Positions 1 to 5,388 are shown, numbered from the stretch's first letter. The stretch: 6,134 bases of DNA from an uncultured Eubacterium sp. (GCA_910586445.1 CAJUHV010000116.1:1-6134), one strand, 5' to 3'. Program-made: numbers and translations. Notes: generated by a model not told the origin, from the letters alone.

Positions 1-23
1 TGAAATTGGTAGGGTAGTTTTGT

Positions 24-41
24 GCAAATTTCTATATTTGC
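24..41. promoter_or_regulatory. GCAAAT-N6-ATTTGC palindrome, possible operator
   Basis: A perfect 6-bp inverted repeat (GCAAAT, 6-bp spacer, ATTTGC) lies just downstream of a possible minus-strand -10 element. A further direct GCAAAT copy is at 65-70, overlapping the upstream side of that -10. The placement would suit a repressor site for a gene beginning left of the window, but no regulator is visible here. Such AT-rich 6-bp repeats can also arise by chance. Confidence 0.25.
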
Positions 42-58
42 TCATTTATAGTTTAAAA

Positions 59-67
59 ATTATAGCA
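59..67 (-). promoter_or_regulatory. Possible extended -10 promoter for a gene left of the window
   Basis: On the minus strand the sequence reads TGCTATAAT, a perfect TATAAT with the TGn extension. No convincing -35 hexamer is found 16-18 bp upstream, which an extended -10 promoter can tolerate. Transcription would start near 52 and leave the window. The rest of 1-131 is AT-rich, has no open frame that looks coding on either strand, and holds nothing else that I can identify. Confidence 0.3.
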
Positions 68-90
68 AATCTGCCGGCAATATAAAATAT

Positions 91-112
91 ATGCAGCATA
101 ATCTGCATTTTT
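91..112. terminator. Weak hairpin, possible terminator
   Basis: ATGCAG and CTGCAT pair across a 6-base loop and are followed on the plus strand by TTTT. On the minus strand the same stem is followed by an AT-rich stretch, so it could also catch transcripts leaving the ArsC-like gene through the palindromic repeat. The stem is only 6 bp, so this is tentative. Confidence 0.25.
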
Positions 113-131
113 AGCGGTATAATTTGACAGC

Positions 132-311
132 AGAGCGTGTTTGAAAAATGCTTTCTGTGAGATGCGCTTCACACTTGGTGGAGAATTTATCCCAAATTTA
201 TGAGGCATACCCACCGGGCATGATATAGCGGGCTATGTTGATTAAATTTGGGATGAATTATCCGCTAAGTGGGGAGTGCAGATCACGGGAATGATTTTTC
301 AAACACGCTCT
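132..311 (+). repeat. Palindromic MITE-like repeat, copy 1 (180 bp)
   Basis: The element has perfect 18-bp terminal inverted repeats (AGAGCGTGTTTGAAAAAT at each end). The two arms align without gaps over 69 bp, with 56 identities, ending in a perfect 11-bp block (TCCCAAATTTA). The apical region is about 42 nt. A second copy at 4230-4391 matches it at 156 of 162 shared positions; this copy has 18 extra bases in the apex (210-227 approximately). It encodes no transposase, so it would be non-autonomous. No convincing target duplication is seen: copy 1 is flanked by C and AG, copy 2 by CT and AG. It begins 4 bp past the stop codon of the ArsC-like gene on the minus strand and could form the 3' end of that transcript. 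It resembles MITE or BOX/ERIC-type intergenic palindromes; I cannot name the family. Confidence 0.9.
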
Positions 312-315
312 AGCC

Positions 316-666
316 CTATAAAAGCTTTTCTTCCCACTCTTTTTCTTTAAATCCTGTCAGTACATTATGATCATCTATAATAAGCGGCCGTTTTACAAGC
401 ATCCCATTCGATGCCAGAAGCTTCAGCTGCTCTTCCTCGCTCATGTCAGGAAGCTTATCCTTTAGCTGCATATCCCTGTACACCATTCCGCTTGTATTAA
501 AAAATCTTTTCAGCGGAAGGCCGCTTTTCTCGTACCACTGCTTTAATTCGTCATAAGCAGGATGATCCTCTACAATATGGCGCTCTGTAAACATGATTTC
601 ATGTGCCTCCAGCCATTTCTTCGCTTTTTGGCAGGTCGAACATTTCGGGTATTGTACGAATAACAT
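316..666 (-). CDS. ArsC/Spx-family (YusI-like) thioredoxin-fold protein
   Basis: A 116-residue protein of the ArsC-like family. A beta strand leads straight into a CxxC redox motif (PKCSTC, Cys9 and Cys12) and a KKWLE helix, and a conserved basic/cis-proline motif (KRPLI, Arg93-Pro94) lies near residues 92-96. This is the whole domain, with no extra C-terminal region. Family members include plasmid arsenate reductases, Spx-type RNA polymerase regulators and uncharacterised YusI/YffB-type reductases. At 116 residues it is shorter than Spx (about 131), and no arsenic resistance genes are nearby, so a YusI-like redox protein of unknown substrate is the safest call. The start is supported by AGGAG at 674-678 upstream of ATG. 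The stop codon lies 4 bp from a palindromic repeat. The gene looks intact. Confidence 0.88.
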   Translation of the reverse strand: MLFVQYPKCSTCQKAKKWLEAHEIMFTERHIVEDHPAYDELKQWYEKSGLPLKRFFNTSGMVYRDMQLKDKLPDMSEEEQLKLLASNGMLVKRPLIIDDHNVLTGFKEKEWEEKLL

Positions 667-676
667 ATTTTTTCTC

Positions 677-781
677 CTATCTTATTTTATTTTTTGCGAT
701 CTTTTCCAAAACAGGTCGCAGCATTTTTAAACACGCTCCAACCGCTGTATGTTCATCTGCTTTACCTTCATCCAGATCTGT
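677..781 (-). pseudogene. C-terminal remnant of an unrecognised gene upstream of the ArsC-like gene
   Basis: Thirty-four sense codons run to a TAG that overlaps the ribosome binding site of the ArsC-like gene, the spacing expected of a preceding gene in an operon. The peptide looks like ordinary protein (DLDEGKADEHTAVGACLK, then LRPVLEKIAKNKIR), with helix-like pattern and normal codon choice. It has no start codon with a ribosome binding site, and a TAA at 782-784 closes it upstream. I read it as the tail of a gene whose front has been lost. I do not recognise the family. It may simply be a leader region, since a possible -10 overlaps its upstream edge. Confidence 0.35.
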
Positions 782-789
782 TTATATCA
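781..789 (-). promoter_or_regulatory. Possible extended -10 promoter for the ArsC-like gene
   Basis: The minus strand reads TGATATAAA, that is TGn plus a -10 matching TATAAT at five of six bases. No good -35 is seen. Transcription from about 774 would give a leader of roughly 108 nt before the ArsC-like start codon. It lies downstream of the terminator at 866-913, so the ArsC-like gene would need its own promoter about here. Confidence 0.3.
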
Positions 790-865
790 TGTTATCACAA
801 TTTCCGCTAATAAGGAATACTTTTTGTAACCGCATGCGCTGTCCAGCCAGATCAGCTGCAGTAAA

Positions 866-913
866 ATAAAGCACCGCCGCCCTTTCATTGCTCAAAGAAC
901 TGCGGTGCTTTAT
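866..913 (-). terminator. Rho-independent terminator, minus strand
   Basis: ATAAAGCACCGC at 866-877 is perfectly complementary to GCGGTGCTTTAT at 902-913, a 12-bp stem with a 24-base loop. On the minus strand the GC-rich stem is followed by a T-rich tail (TTTATTTTA). It lies 38 bp past the stop of the transglutaminase-like remnant, so it would end the minus-strand run that begins with the reductase or ATPase genes. The plus-strand tail is poorer in T, so minus-strand use is favoured. Confidence 0.7.
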
Positions 914-951
914 GTATAATCTGCTATTATGTTTTTATGATGCTAATAATT

Positions 952-1815
952 TTATCCTAGTGGTATAATTTTGCTTCTGCAGTCATGCTCTTCACAGGTA
1001 ACGCCCTTATTATATCCTCCGTCCAGCCCCCAAGCGTCAAAACAGCCTTTCTTTCCCTCGGCATCTTTATACCACAAAGACATATGGCCTGGGTTGCTTG
1101 GATTACTGCTCTTGGAGCCGGTACCGATCCACACGCCTTCCCCGTCTGCTACGGTCTTTCCGTCAAACAAATAGGTCAGTCCAAGATCCTCCTTTGCCGC
1201 CCGGTTTAAAATCTGTGCAGCATAGCAGTCTGCAATGCCGCCCCGCAGCGCCATGATCTCGGAAAGCGTAACATCTTCGAACATCCAGTATTCCAGAATC
1301 TTTCCATCTACTGCCCAGTCTTCCCAATAGGTCGGGTTCTCATATGGATTTGTCGTCGGACTGTCTGGATAGCGGGCTGTTGCATTGATATAGCCTGCCA
1401 GCGCGCCGATCTTATCCCCATTTGACATTCCATCCGTCCAGAGTCTGGCCTCGATTCGCTCCCTCACCCTTTTGTACAAATCACGGTCAAAAGCTGCACT
1501 ATCGCTGCTGGTCTTCCTGTTCGACGTACCAAGATAAATATAGTCCAATATTTCTTCACCTTTCTTAGCCACCTGCTTTACTACTCTTGTACCCAGGTCT
1601 ATGTTTACCGTAATCTTTTTTCCACTGATTGCAATCTCATTGCTGGCAACCGCTCCAGTTTCCGAAAACGGAAGCTCGACCTTGTACGGATTATTCATTG
1701 ATTTCGCGTATAGGTTATCCGAACAAGATTCCAGTACCATTTTAGGTGCTGACGGCGCTATTCCCATATCGGCAAACATCTTTGTATAGGCAGCTGCCGT
1801 TACATATCCAGTGCT
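952..1815 (-). pseudogene. Transglutaminase-like cysteine protease-fold protein, 5'-truncated
   Basis: From the first in-frame ATG at 1777-1779 this gives 275 residues. Its C-terminal half looks like a transglutaminase/papain-like core: a Cys in GGIADCYAAQ (Cys185) starting a helix, His232 in PGHMSLWY and Asp248 in CFDAWG, in the order and spacing of a Cys-His-Asp triad. The preceding GDKIGALAGYINATARY helix fits the region before the active Cys. The ATG has no Shine-Dalgarno sequence. The frame continues upstream of it through 12 protein-like codons (GYVTAAAYTK) to a TGA at 1816-1818, and a neighbouring frame carries on with DEAWMDQHVVFEALDM up to about 1850. So the true N-terminus, likely with a secretion signal, is missing and the front is frameshifted. 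It abuts the end of the HNH gene. Substrate unknown; the triad is inferred from motifs only. Confidence 0.6.
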
Positions 1816-1822
1816 TCAAAAA

Positions 1823-2206
1823 CTACATGCTGATCCATCCATGCTTCATCCGAATTGCAGTAAAATCGAATGGTAAAAGAAGCTGTTCCATTTCAGGATC
1901 GTCTTTGCAGCAATCAATAATTCCATCATCATATTTACCATTATTTTTCACGCTATTGCAATGACTGCATGACCAGAAAAGATTCTCCCAGTCAAATTTT
2001 CTTTCAAGATATGTCCCATTTTTGTGAGGCAATAAATGTTCCACATTTGGATCTTGCAATTCTTTCATTTCACAGATGCAGCATTTGTTGTTGAAATCCT
2101 TTATCAATCTTTCAATCACATCAGGCTGGTCCGGTTTTCCGCTTACTTTTCCTGCTTCTTCCGCCAAAGAATCAGGAGCCGGAAATGAGCGTTCTACTTT
2201 AACCAT
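1823..2206 (-). CDS. ptuB: HNH endonuclease, PtuB-like (Septu), probably 3'-truncated
   Basis: A 127-residue HNH nuclease. Four cysteines form a zinc site (Cys42-x2-Cys45 and Cys80-x2-Cys83). Between them lie the catalytic motif VEHLLPH (Glu56-His57, His61) and DWENLF (Asp72, Asn75), with CNSVK (Asn84, Lys87) after the last cysteine. The opening MVKVERSFPAPDSL and the CCKDDPE stretch match the PtuB/TIGR02646-type nucleases as I know them. It overlaps the ATPase gene by 8 bp (ATGGTTAA) and has its own GGGAGG at 2213-2218, so the two are translationally coupled. Full-length relatives usually continue for roughly 80-120 residues beyond this point; here the protein ends soon after LLLPFDF, where the DNA starts to read as transglutaminase sequence in another frame. 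The last ten or so residues are probably not native. The nuclease core is intact, so activity cannot be excluded. Confidence 0.75.
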   Translation of the reverse strand: MVKVERSFPAPDSLAEEAGKVSGKPDQPDVIERLIKDFNNKCCICEMKELQDPNVEHLLPHKNGTYLERKFDWENLFWSCSHCNSVKNNGKYDDGIIDCCKDDPEMEQLLLPFDFTAIRMKHGWISM

Positions 2207-3341
2207 CTATGTCCTCCCTATTCATAAATTCCACCTTCATCTTTTGGTATTCAGTTGTTATGCCAATAGCAGGATAATCTGGCACTTCATCAAGATAAAG
2301 CTCTAATTCCGCAATTTCGCTCATTTCATCATCCGACAGGTTTTCTTTGCGCACAAGTATTTTATACCTGTCAAACTTTTCTCTCAAAGTTTCTGACAGT
2401 TTATCAACTCTAAAATATCCTTCCACGACACCTTCATATGGCACATTACTCAATCCATGCTCAACTAGCGTTTGATTTTCCAAATCATAAATCACAGCAT
2501 TACTTATGCTGCTCAATACGAACGGAGAATGAGTTGTCACAACAAACTGTATATTAGGGAAAAAGTTAATCAAAAACGGTAAAATATTCTTCTGTAGTTC
2601 TAAATGCAGATGTGTCTCAATTTCATCAATCAACACAATGCCAGGAAGCTTGAAATCAAACGAACGCTGTGTCTGATGCTGCATACGCATCATAATATCC
2701 AGCACAATATCAAGCACTGCCTGATAACCTCCTGATAAAGTATGAAAATCAAACGGCTCTTTTCCCTGCTGCAGAATATGAAATTCAAAAGTATCTTCAT
2801 CAAATTCTATCATAACAGTTTCATCATCAAATATCTGCTTTAAAAGTCGATCCAATTGATCAAACCACAAACGAATTTCATCTGCTTTTTCTGTCTTGTT
2901 ACCGGTTATTGCCAGTGCCTCCGTCATTTTTAAATCCAATAAATATTTCACAAACTCCATGCGTGGAAATTCTGTCAATTCATAGCTCTCCTTTAACTGT
3001 ACCTTCTCGACATGCCTGGGCCGTTCTGCTTGAAATACTCTGTCTGCCTTATAATATGCTAATATATAGTTGTACTTCCATGCCAGCTCTGGAATACTGT
3101 CTAATTTATTATTAAGCTTGATATCCAGTTCCTTTTGACAATTTTTAAAAGCATTTTCTCTGCTCCCTCCAATAATTATATCCAGATACCCTGCCAACGC
3201 CTCAACTGCACTTGTCTTTCCACTTCCATTCTTCCCTGTCAGGATTAAATGTCTGATTTTTTCTTCTGACAATGGAATTGAAATATTCTTTAAATGCCTG
3301 ACCTTTTTAATTGTCAAATTTCTAATAAAAAATTGTTCCAT
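2199..3341 (-). CDS. ptuA: AAA/ABC-type ATPase, PtuA-like (Septu anti-phage system)
   Basis: A 380-residue ATPase of the AAA_15/AAA_21 (SMC/OLD-like) group. Walker A is GKNGSGKT (36-43), the ABC signature is LSGGY (202-206), Walker B is IVLIDEIETHLH (235-246) with the Asp239-Glu240 pair, and the switch histidine lies in TTHSPF (269-274, His271). The stretch between Walker A and the signature is mostly helical with no long coiled coil, and about 100 residues follow the switch with no Toprim domain, which argues against OLD nucleases. It starts at ATG with GGGAGG at 3347-3352, five bases upstream. The HNH gene overlaps its end. In Septu, PtuA-type ATPases assemble and control a PtuB HNH nuclease that degrades nucleic acid on infection; that role is inferred from the pair. 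No reverse transcriptase is present, so this is not the retron Ec78 arrangement within the window. Confidence 0.82.
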   Translation of the reverse strand: MEQFFIRNLTIKKVRHLKNISIPLSEEKIRHLILTGKNGSGKTSAVEALAGYLDIIIGGSRENAFKNCQKELDIKLNNKLDSIPELAWKYNYILAYYKADRVFQAERPRHVEKVQLKESYELTEFPRMEFVKYLLDLKMTEALAITGNKTEKADEIRLWFDQLDRLLKQIFDDETVMIEFDEDTFEFHILQQGKEPFDFHTLSGGYQAVLDIVLDIMMRMQHQTQRSFDFKLPGIVLIDEIETHLHLELQKNILPFLINFFPNIQFVVTTHSPFVLSSISNAVIYDLENQTLVEHGLSNVPYEGVVEGYFRVDKLSETLREKFDRYKILVRKENLSDDEMSEIAELELYLDEVPDYPAIGITTEYQKMKVEFMNREDIDG

Positions 3342-3467
3342 TTGATCCTCCCACTCTATGCTGCCGCTTTGTTATTCAGCCTCTTTCACATACCTCACAT
3401 CTGCTTTATATACCCTGCCCCGCTCTTTATGCATATTTTATCCTTTGTAATGTTTCCTTTTCACCTA

Positions 3468-4148
3468 TTAATGAATCACCTCATAACGCAGCCTTAAATA
3501 TGAGTTCTCCAACATCACACATTCCTGCAGCTTCAAAACACCTAATTTTGACAATTCACTTTGTGAAGTCAAGGATTTGCCGTCAATTAAAGTAGACGTA
3601 TCCCTGCCGCCGACCAAGACCGGAGCAACAACTAGATCAACATAATCGAATAGTTTCTCGCGCAGAAATAACCCATTCAGCGTCCCGCCGGTCTGTATCG
3701 TTATTCTCTCACAGCCATATTCTGATTTGAGCTTTATAAGTGCATTTTTTAATGATAATTCTTTTTGGTATATAATATACAGATTGCCTTCCTCTATGTT
3801 GAATGCCGGATGTTCTGCATTTGACGTAATCAATACAAACTTTTTTGATAAAGCACATAAATACCGTATGCCATTTTCATTCAAATGCCTGTTATCTATT
3901 ATCACAAAAGATACAGGCGTTTTATCCGGCATTTTCTTTGTATTGACACCGATTTTGGCTTGAACCCGCCCAGAATTGAGCGTCCATAAATCTGTTGTCT
4001 GCTCTATTTCATAATACTGCTGCAGTCCTTCGCTGACCCCTGCAATTTGTGGAAAATCTTTGTCTACATCTAAATCGTCCGTTGCGCCGGTGCTTATTTT
4101 TCCGTCAACCGACATCAGCATAAATAATGTTGTAATAGGTCTGTTCAT
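3468..4148 (-). CDS. RibD C-terminal (dihydrofolate reductase-fold) family protein
   Basis: A 226-residue single-domain protein of the RibD_C family. It begins with the diagnostic MSVDGKIS (12-19), has LNSGRV (57-62) and a helix-rich middle, then the NADPH-site glycines in TGGTLNG (153-159) and the strand-turn DLVVAPVLVGG (171-181). RibD_C domains are NADPH-dependent reductases; in riboflavin synthesis they reduce the ribosylamino-pyrimidine. This one lacks the N-terminal deaminase domain and no riboflavin genes are near, so it is one of the many stand-alone paralogues whose substrate is unknown. The start is set by AGGAGA at 4155-4160 and a perfect extended -10 upstream. The ATPase gene follows after 126 bp on the same strand with no clear terminator between, so read-through is possible. 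The gene appears intact. Confidence 0.85.
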   Translation of the reverse strand: MNRPITTLFMLMSVDGKISTGATDDLDVDKDFPQIAGVSEGLQQYYEIEQTTDLWTLNSGRVQAKIGVNTKKMPDKTPVSFVIIDNRHLNENGIRYLCALSKKFVLITSNAEHPAFNIEEGNLYIIYQKELSLKNALIKLKSEYGCERITIQTGGTLNGLFLREKLFDYVDLVVAPVLVGGRDTSTLIDGKSLTSQSELSKLGVLKLQECVMLENSYLRLRYEVIH

Positions 4149-4185
4149 TTGATCTCTCCTAAATTCTGCTTATGATTTGGTAAGT

Positions 4186-4194
4186 ATTATAACA
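4186..4194 (-). promoter_or_regulatory. Extended -10 promoter of the RibD_C-like gene
   Basis: The minus strand reads TGTTATAAT, a perfect TATAAT with the TGn extension, 37 bp upstream of the start codon. The -35 region is weak (GCCACT at 17 bp). Transcription would begin near 4178 and give a short leader holding the AGGAGA site. The palindromic repeat copy 2 ends 35 bp further upstream, so the element borders but does not interrupt this promoter. Confidence 0.55.
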
Positions 4195-4229
4195 TAAAAC
4201 ATATGAGAAGTGGCAGATGAAATCATTCT

Positions 4230-4391
4230 AGAGCGTGTTTGAAAAATGCTTTCCGTGAGATGTGCTTCACACTTGGTGGAGAATTTATCCCAAATTTATG
4301 AGGCATAGCGGGCTATGTTGATTAAATTTGGGATGAATTCTCCGCAAAGTGGGAAGTGCAGATCGCGGGAATGATTTTTCAAACACGCTCT
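4230..4391 (+). repeat. Palindromic MITE-like repeat, copy 2 (162 bp)
   Basis: This is the second copy of the element at 132-311, in the same orientation, with the same perfect 18-bp termini. It differs by six substitutions and lacks the 18 apical bases, leaving a simple tip CATAG-CGGG-CTATG. Its right end coincides with the TAG stop (4390-4392) of a minus-strand gene remnant, so like copy 1 it sits at the 3' end of a minus-strand reading frame. The pair of copies about 4.1 kb apart indicates a repeat family in this genome. No transposase or passenger gene is present. Confidence 0.9.
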
Positions 4392-4548
4392 AGGGTTCAT
4401 TTCCATCCATAAAATTTTCAATTACCGATATTCTACGTATTGCCTTCTTAATATTTTATCCTTCCCCGAACCTCTTTGCCAACCGTTCAAAAGAATAATT
4501 TTCGGAAACAGCAATTTTGAAAATCTCTGCGTTCTGCACAGCCCTTAT
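4390..4548 (-). pseudogene. Remnant of an unrecognised gene with internal stop
   Basis: The minus strand holds a protein-like frame, AVQNAEIFKIAVSENYS then FERLAKRFGEG, an in-frame TAA (4456-4458), and NIKKAIRRISVIENFMDG to a TAG that overlaps the terminus of repeat copy 2. The first part could form helix-turn-helix-like helices, but I recognise no family. Upstream of a further TAA (4549-4551) the same frame continues with a protein-like run (LRDCEDGS), so decay may reach about 4600. There is no start codon with a ribosome binding site. Best read as the C-terminal end of a decayed gene. Confidence 0.4.
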
Positions 4549-4594
4549 TTAGCTGCCGTCTTCACAGTCCCGCAAAATAAAATAGAGAAAGATA

Positions 4595-4623
4595 TTGTAA
4601 TTTTTTTAGATGTATAGTATAAT
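4595..4623 (+). promoter_or_regulatory. Sigma-A type promoter, plus strand
   Basis: TTGTAA at 4595-4600 and a perfect TATAAT at 4618-4623 are separated by exactly 17 bp, with an AT-rich spacer. The expected start is near 4630. This is the best plus-strand promoter in the window and would transcribe the broken short frame, the PepSY gene and the lipoprotein gene. The leader to the PepSY gene would be about 300 nt. Confidence 0.55.
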
Positions 4624-4627
4624 ATCT

Positions 4628-4900
4628 ATGCAGATCATCTTTACTTTACTGTCGCTTAAATAGTTGAAAGATACATCAGATATTGTTTTATCGGGAAACA
4701 GTATGGCTTATGGCGACTACGATTTTGACACAGTTACCAGTTATGGAGAGAACAAATCAAACTCCTTCATACCGGGTGCATAAGCCAAGCTTGTACAAAC
4801 TGCATATGCGCCATTTGTTTTAACAACTGTGAGCAGCTCGAAAATCTGCCCCACATTTCACGCACTATTAACACACCCAGATTCACTGCCAGTCATTTGA
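4628..4900 (+). pseudogene. Broken short reading frame of unknown identity
   Basis: One plus-strand frame runs from an ATG at 4628 to a TGA at 4898, interrupted only by TAG at 4661-4663 and TAA at 4781-4783. The middle section is the most protein-like: from ATG 4703 it reads MAYGDYDFDTVTSYGENK and ends 26 residues later, with a weak GGGA six bases upstream. The front (MQIIFTLLSLK) is hydrophobic. This could be a decayed small secreted protein, a short peptide gene at 4703-4783, or a chance frame. I recognise no family. Otherwise 4392-4931 holds the minus-strand remnant and the promoter described separately. Confidence 0.25.
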
Positions 4901-4931
4901 TAAAACTTTAAATTCAGAAAGGAGACCCGCC

Positions 4932-5388
4932 ATAAAAAAAATATTAGCATTATTGTTATCGTTAACGTTCCTATTAACCTGCGGCTTTTCCACCAATGCA
5001 TCTGCGCAAAGTGATTCTCAGCCGAATGCGATTGATGTTTCTTTAGTATAAGCGTGAATCTTCATATGTGGAACAAAAGTCAGGATCGCTTATCTCTTCA
5101 GCCGAAGCCTGCAGCATCGCCTCTAGACTTCTAGGTGCAGAAAGGTCAGCGGGCAGTTTTGAAGCTGAGCTGGCGACAGTAAAAACAAATAACAGCTTCG
5201 ACAGTTTTGGAACCACATGCGAAATCGAATTGGCATATATCGTCAAAAATGAAACTGTAATGGTTTACGTTAATGCATATACAGGCGAAGTAATTGGTGG
5301 TGACTATTTCAAAGCTGTTTCAAACGGCGCTATTGGTGCGACAGAAACTATGATGGAGATTATGAATGATCATGAAAAACATAAATAA
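4932..5388 (+). pseudogene. Secreted PepSY-domain protein, start lost and frameshifted
   Basis: A strong AAAGGAGA (4918-4925) is followed after six bases by ATA where ATG is expected. The frame then gives a textbook signal peptide: KK, a hydrophobic core (ILALLLSLTFLL) and an ASA-Q cleavage site around residue 25. It stops at TAA 5049-5051. Removing one base at about 5046 joins it to the frame that runs to 5388, restoring 151 residues. The second part has a PepSY-like pattern: SSAEACSIASRLLG helix, then IELAYIVKNETVMVYVNAYTG and GEVIGGDYF. PepSY domains are small extracytoplasmic modules often linked to peptidase inhibition. A GTG at 5068 is the only start left for the second part and has no ribosome binding site or signal, so the product is probably lost. 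An AUA start with programmed shifting is possible but unlikely; a sequencing error could explain the frameshift. Confidence 0.65.

Noticed and set aside
130..313. Target-site duplication flanking the repeats
   Set aside because: Copy 2 could be read as flanked by TA on both sides, but copy 1 has CA on the left, so no consistent duplication is supported.
316..666. Arsenate resistance (ars) operon or Spx regulator
   Set aside because: No arsenic regulator or efflux gene is adjacent, and the protein is shorter than Spx and lacks its C-terminal extension; the broad family call is safer.
603..869. 88-residue plus-strand open frame opposite the ArsC-like gene's start
   Set aside because: It has no ribosome binding site, poor composition, and overlaps the well-supported ArsC-like gene and its leader on the other strand.
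971..1209. Two plus-strand open frames antisense to the transglutaminase-like remnant
   Set aside because: They are complements of the minus-strand coding sequence, have no ribosome binding site and no recognisable motif.
2076..2306. Plus-strand frame across the HNH/ATPase overlap
   Set aside because: It is antisense to two clearly coding frames with catalytic motifs, and has no start signals.
1823..3341. Retron Ec78-type system (reverse transcriptase plus PtuA-PtuB)
   Set aside because: No reverse transcriptase motif or msr/msd-like region is present in the window, and the gene upstream of the ATPase is a RibD_C-type reductase.
3294..3497. Plus-strand 67-residue hydrophobic frame upstream of the ATPase gene
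   Set aside because: The hydrophobicity follows from the T-rich, pyrimidine-rich plus strand of the intergenic region; no ribosome binding site.
5043..5246. Minus-strand frame antisense to the PepSY gene
   Set aside because: The plus strand has the signal peptide, PepSY pattern and ribosome binding site; the minus frame has none.
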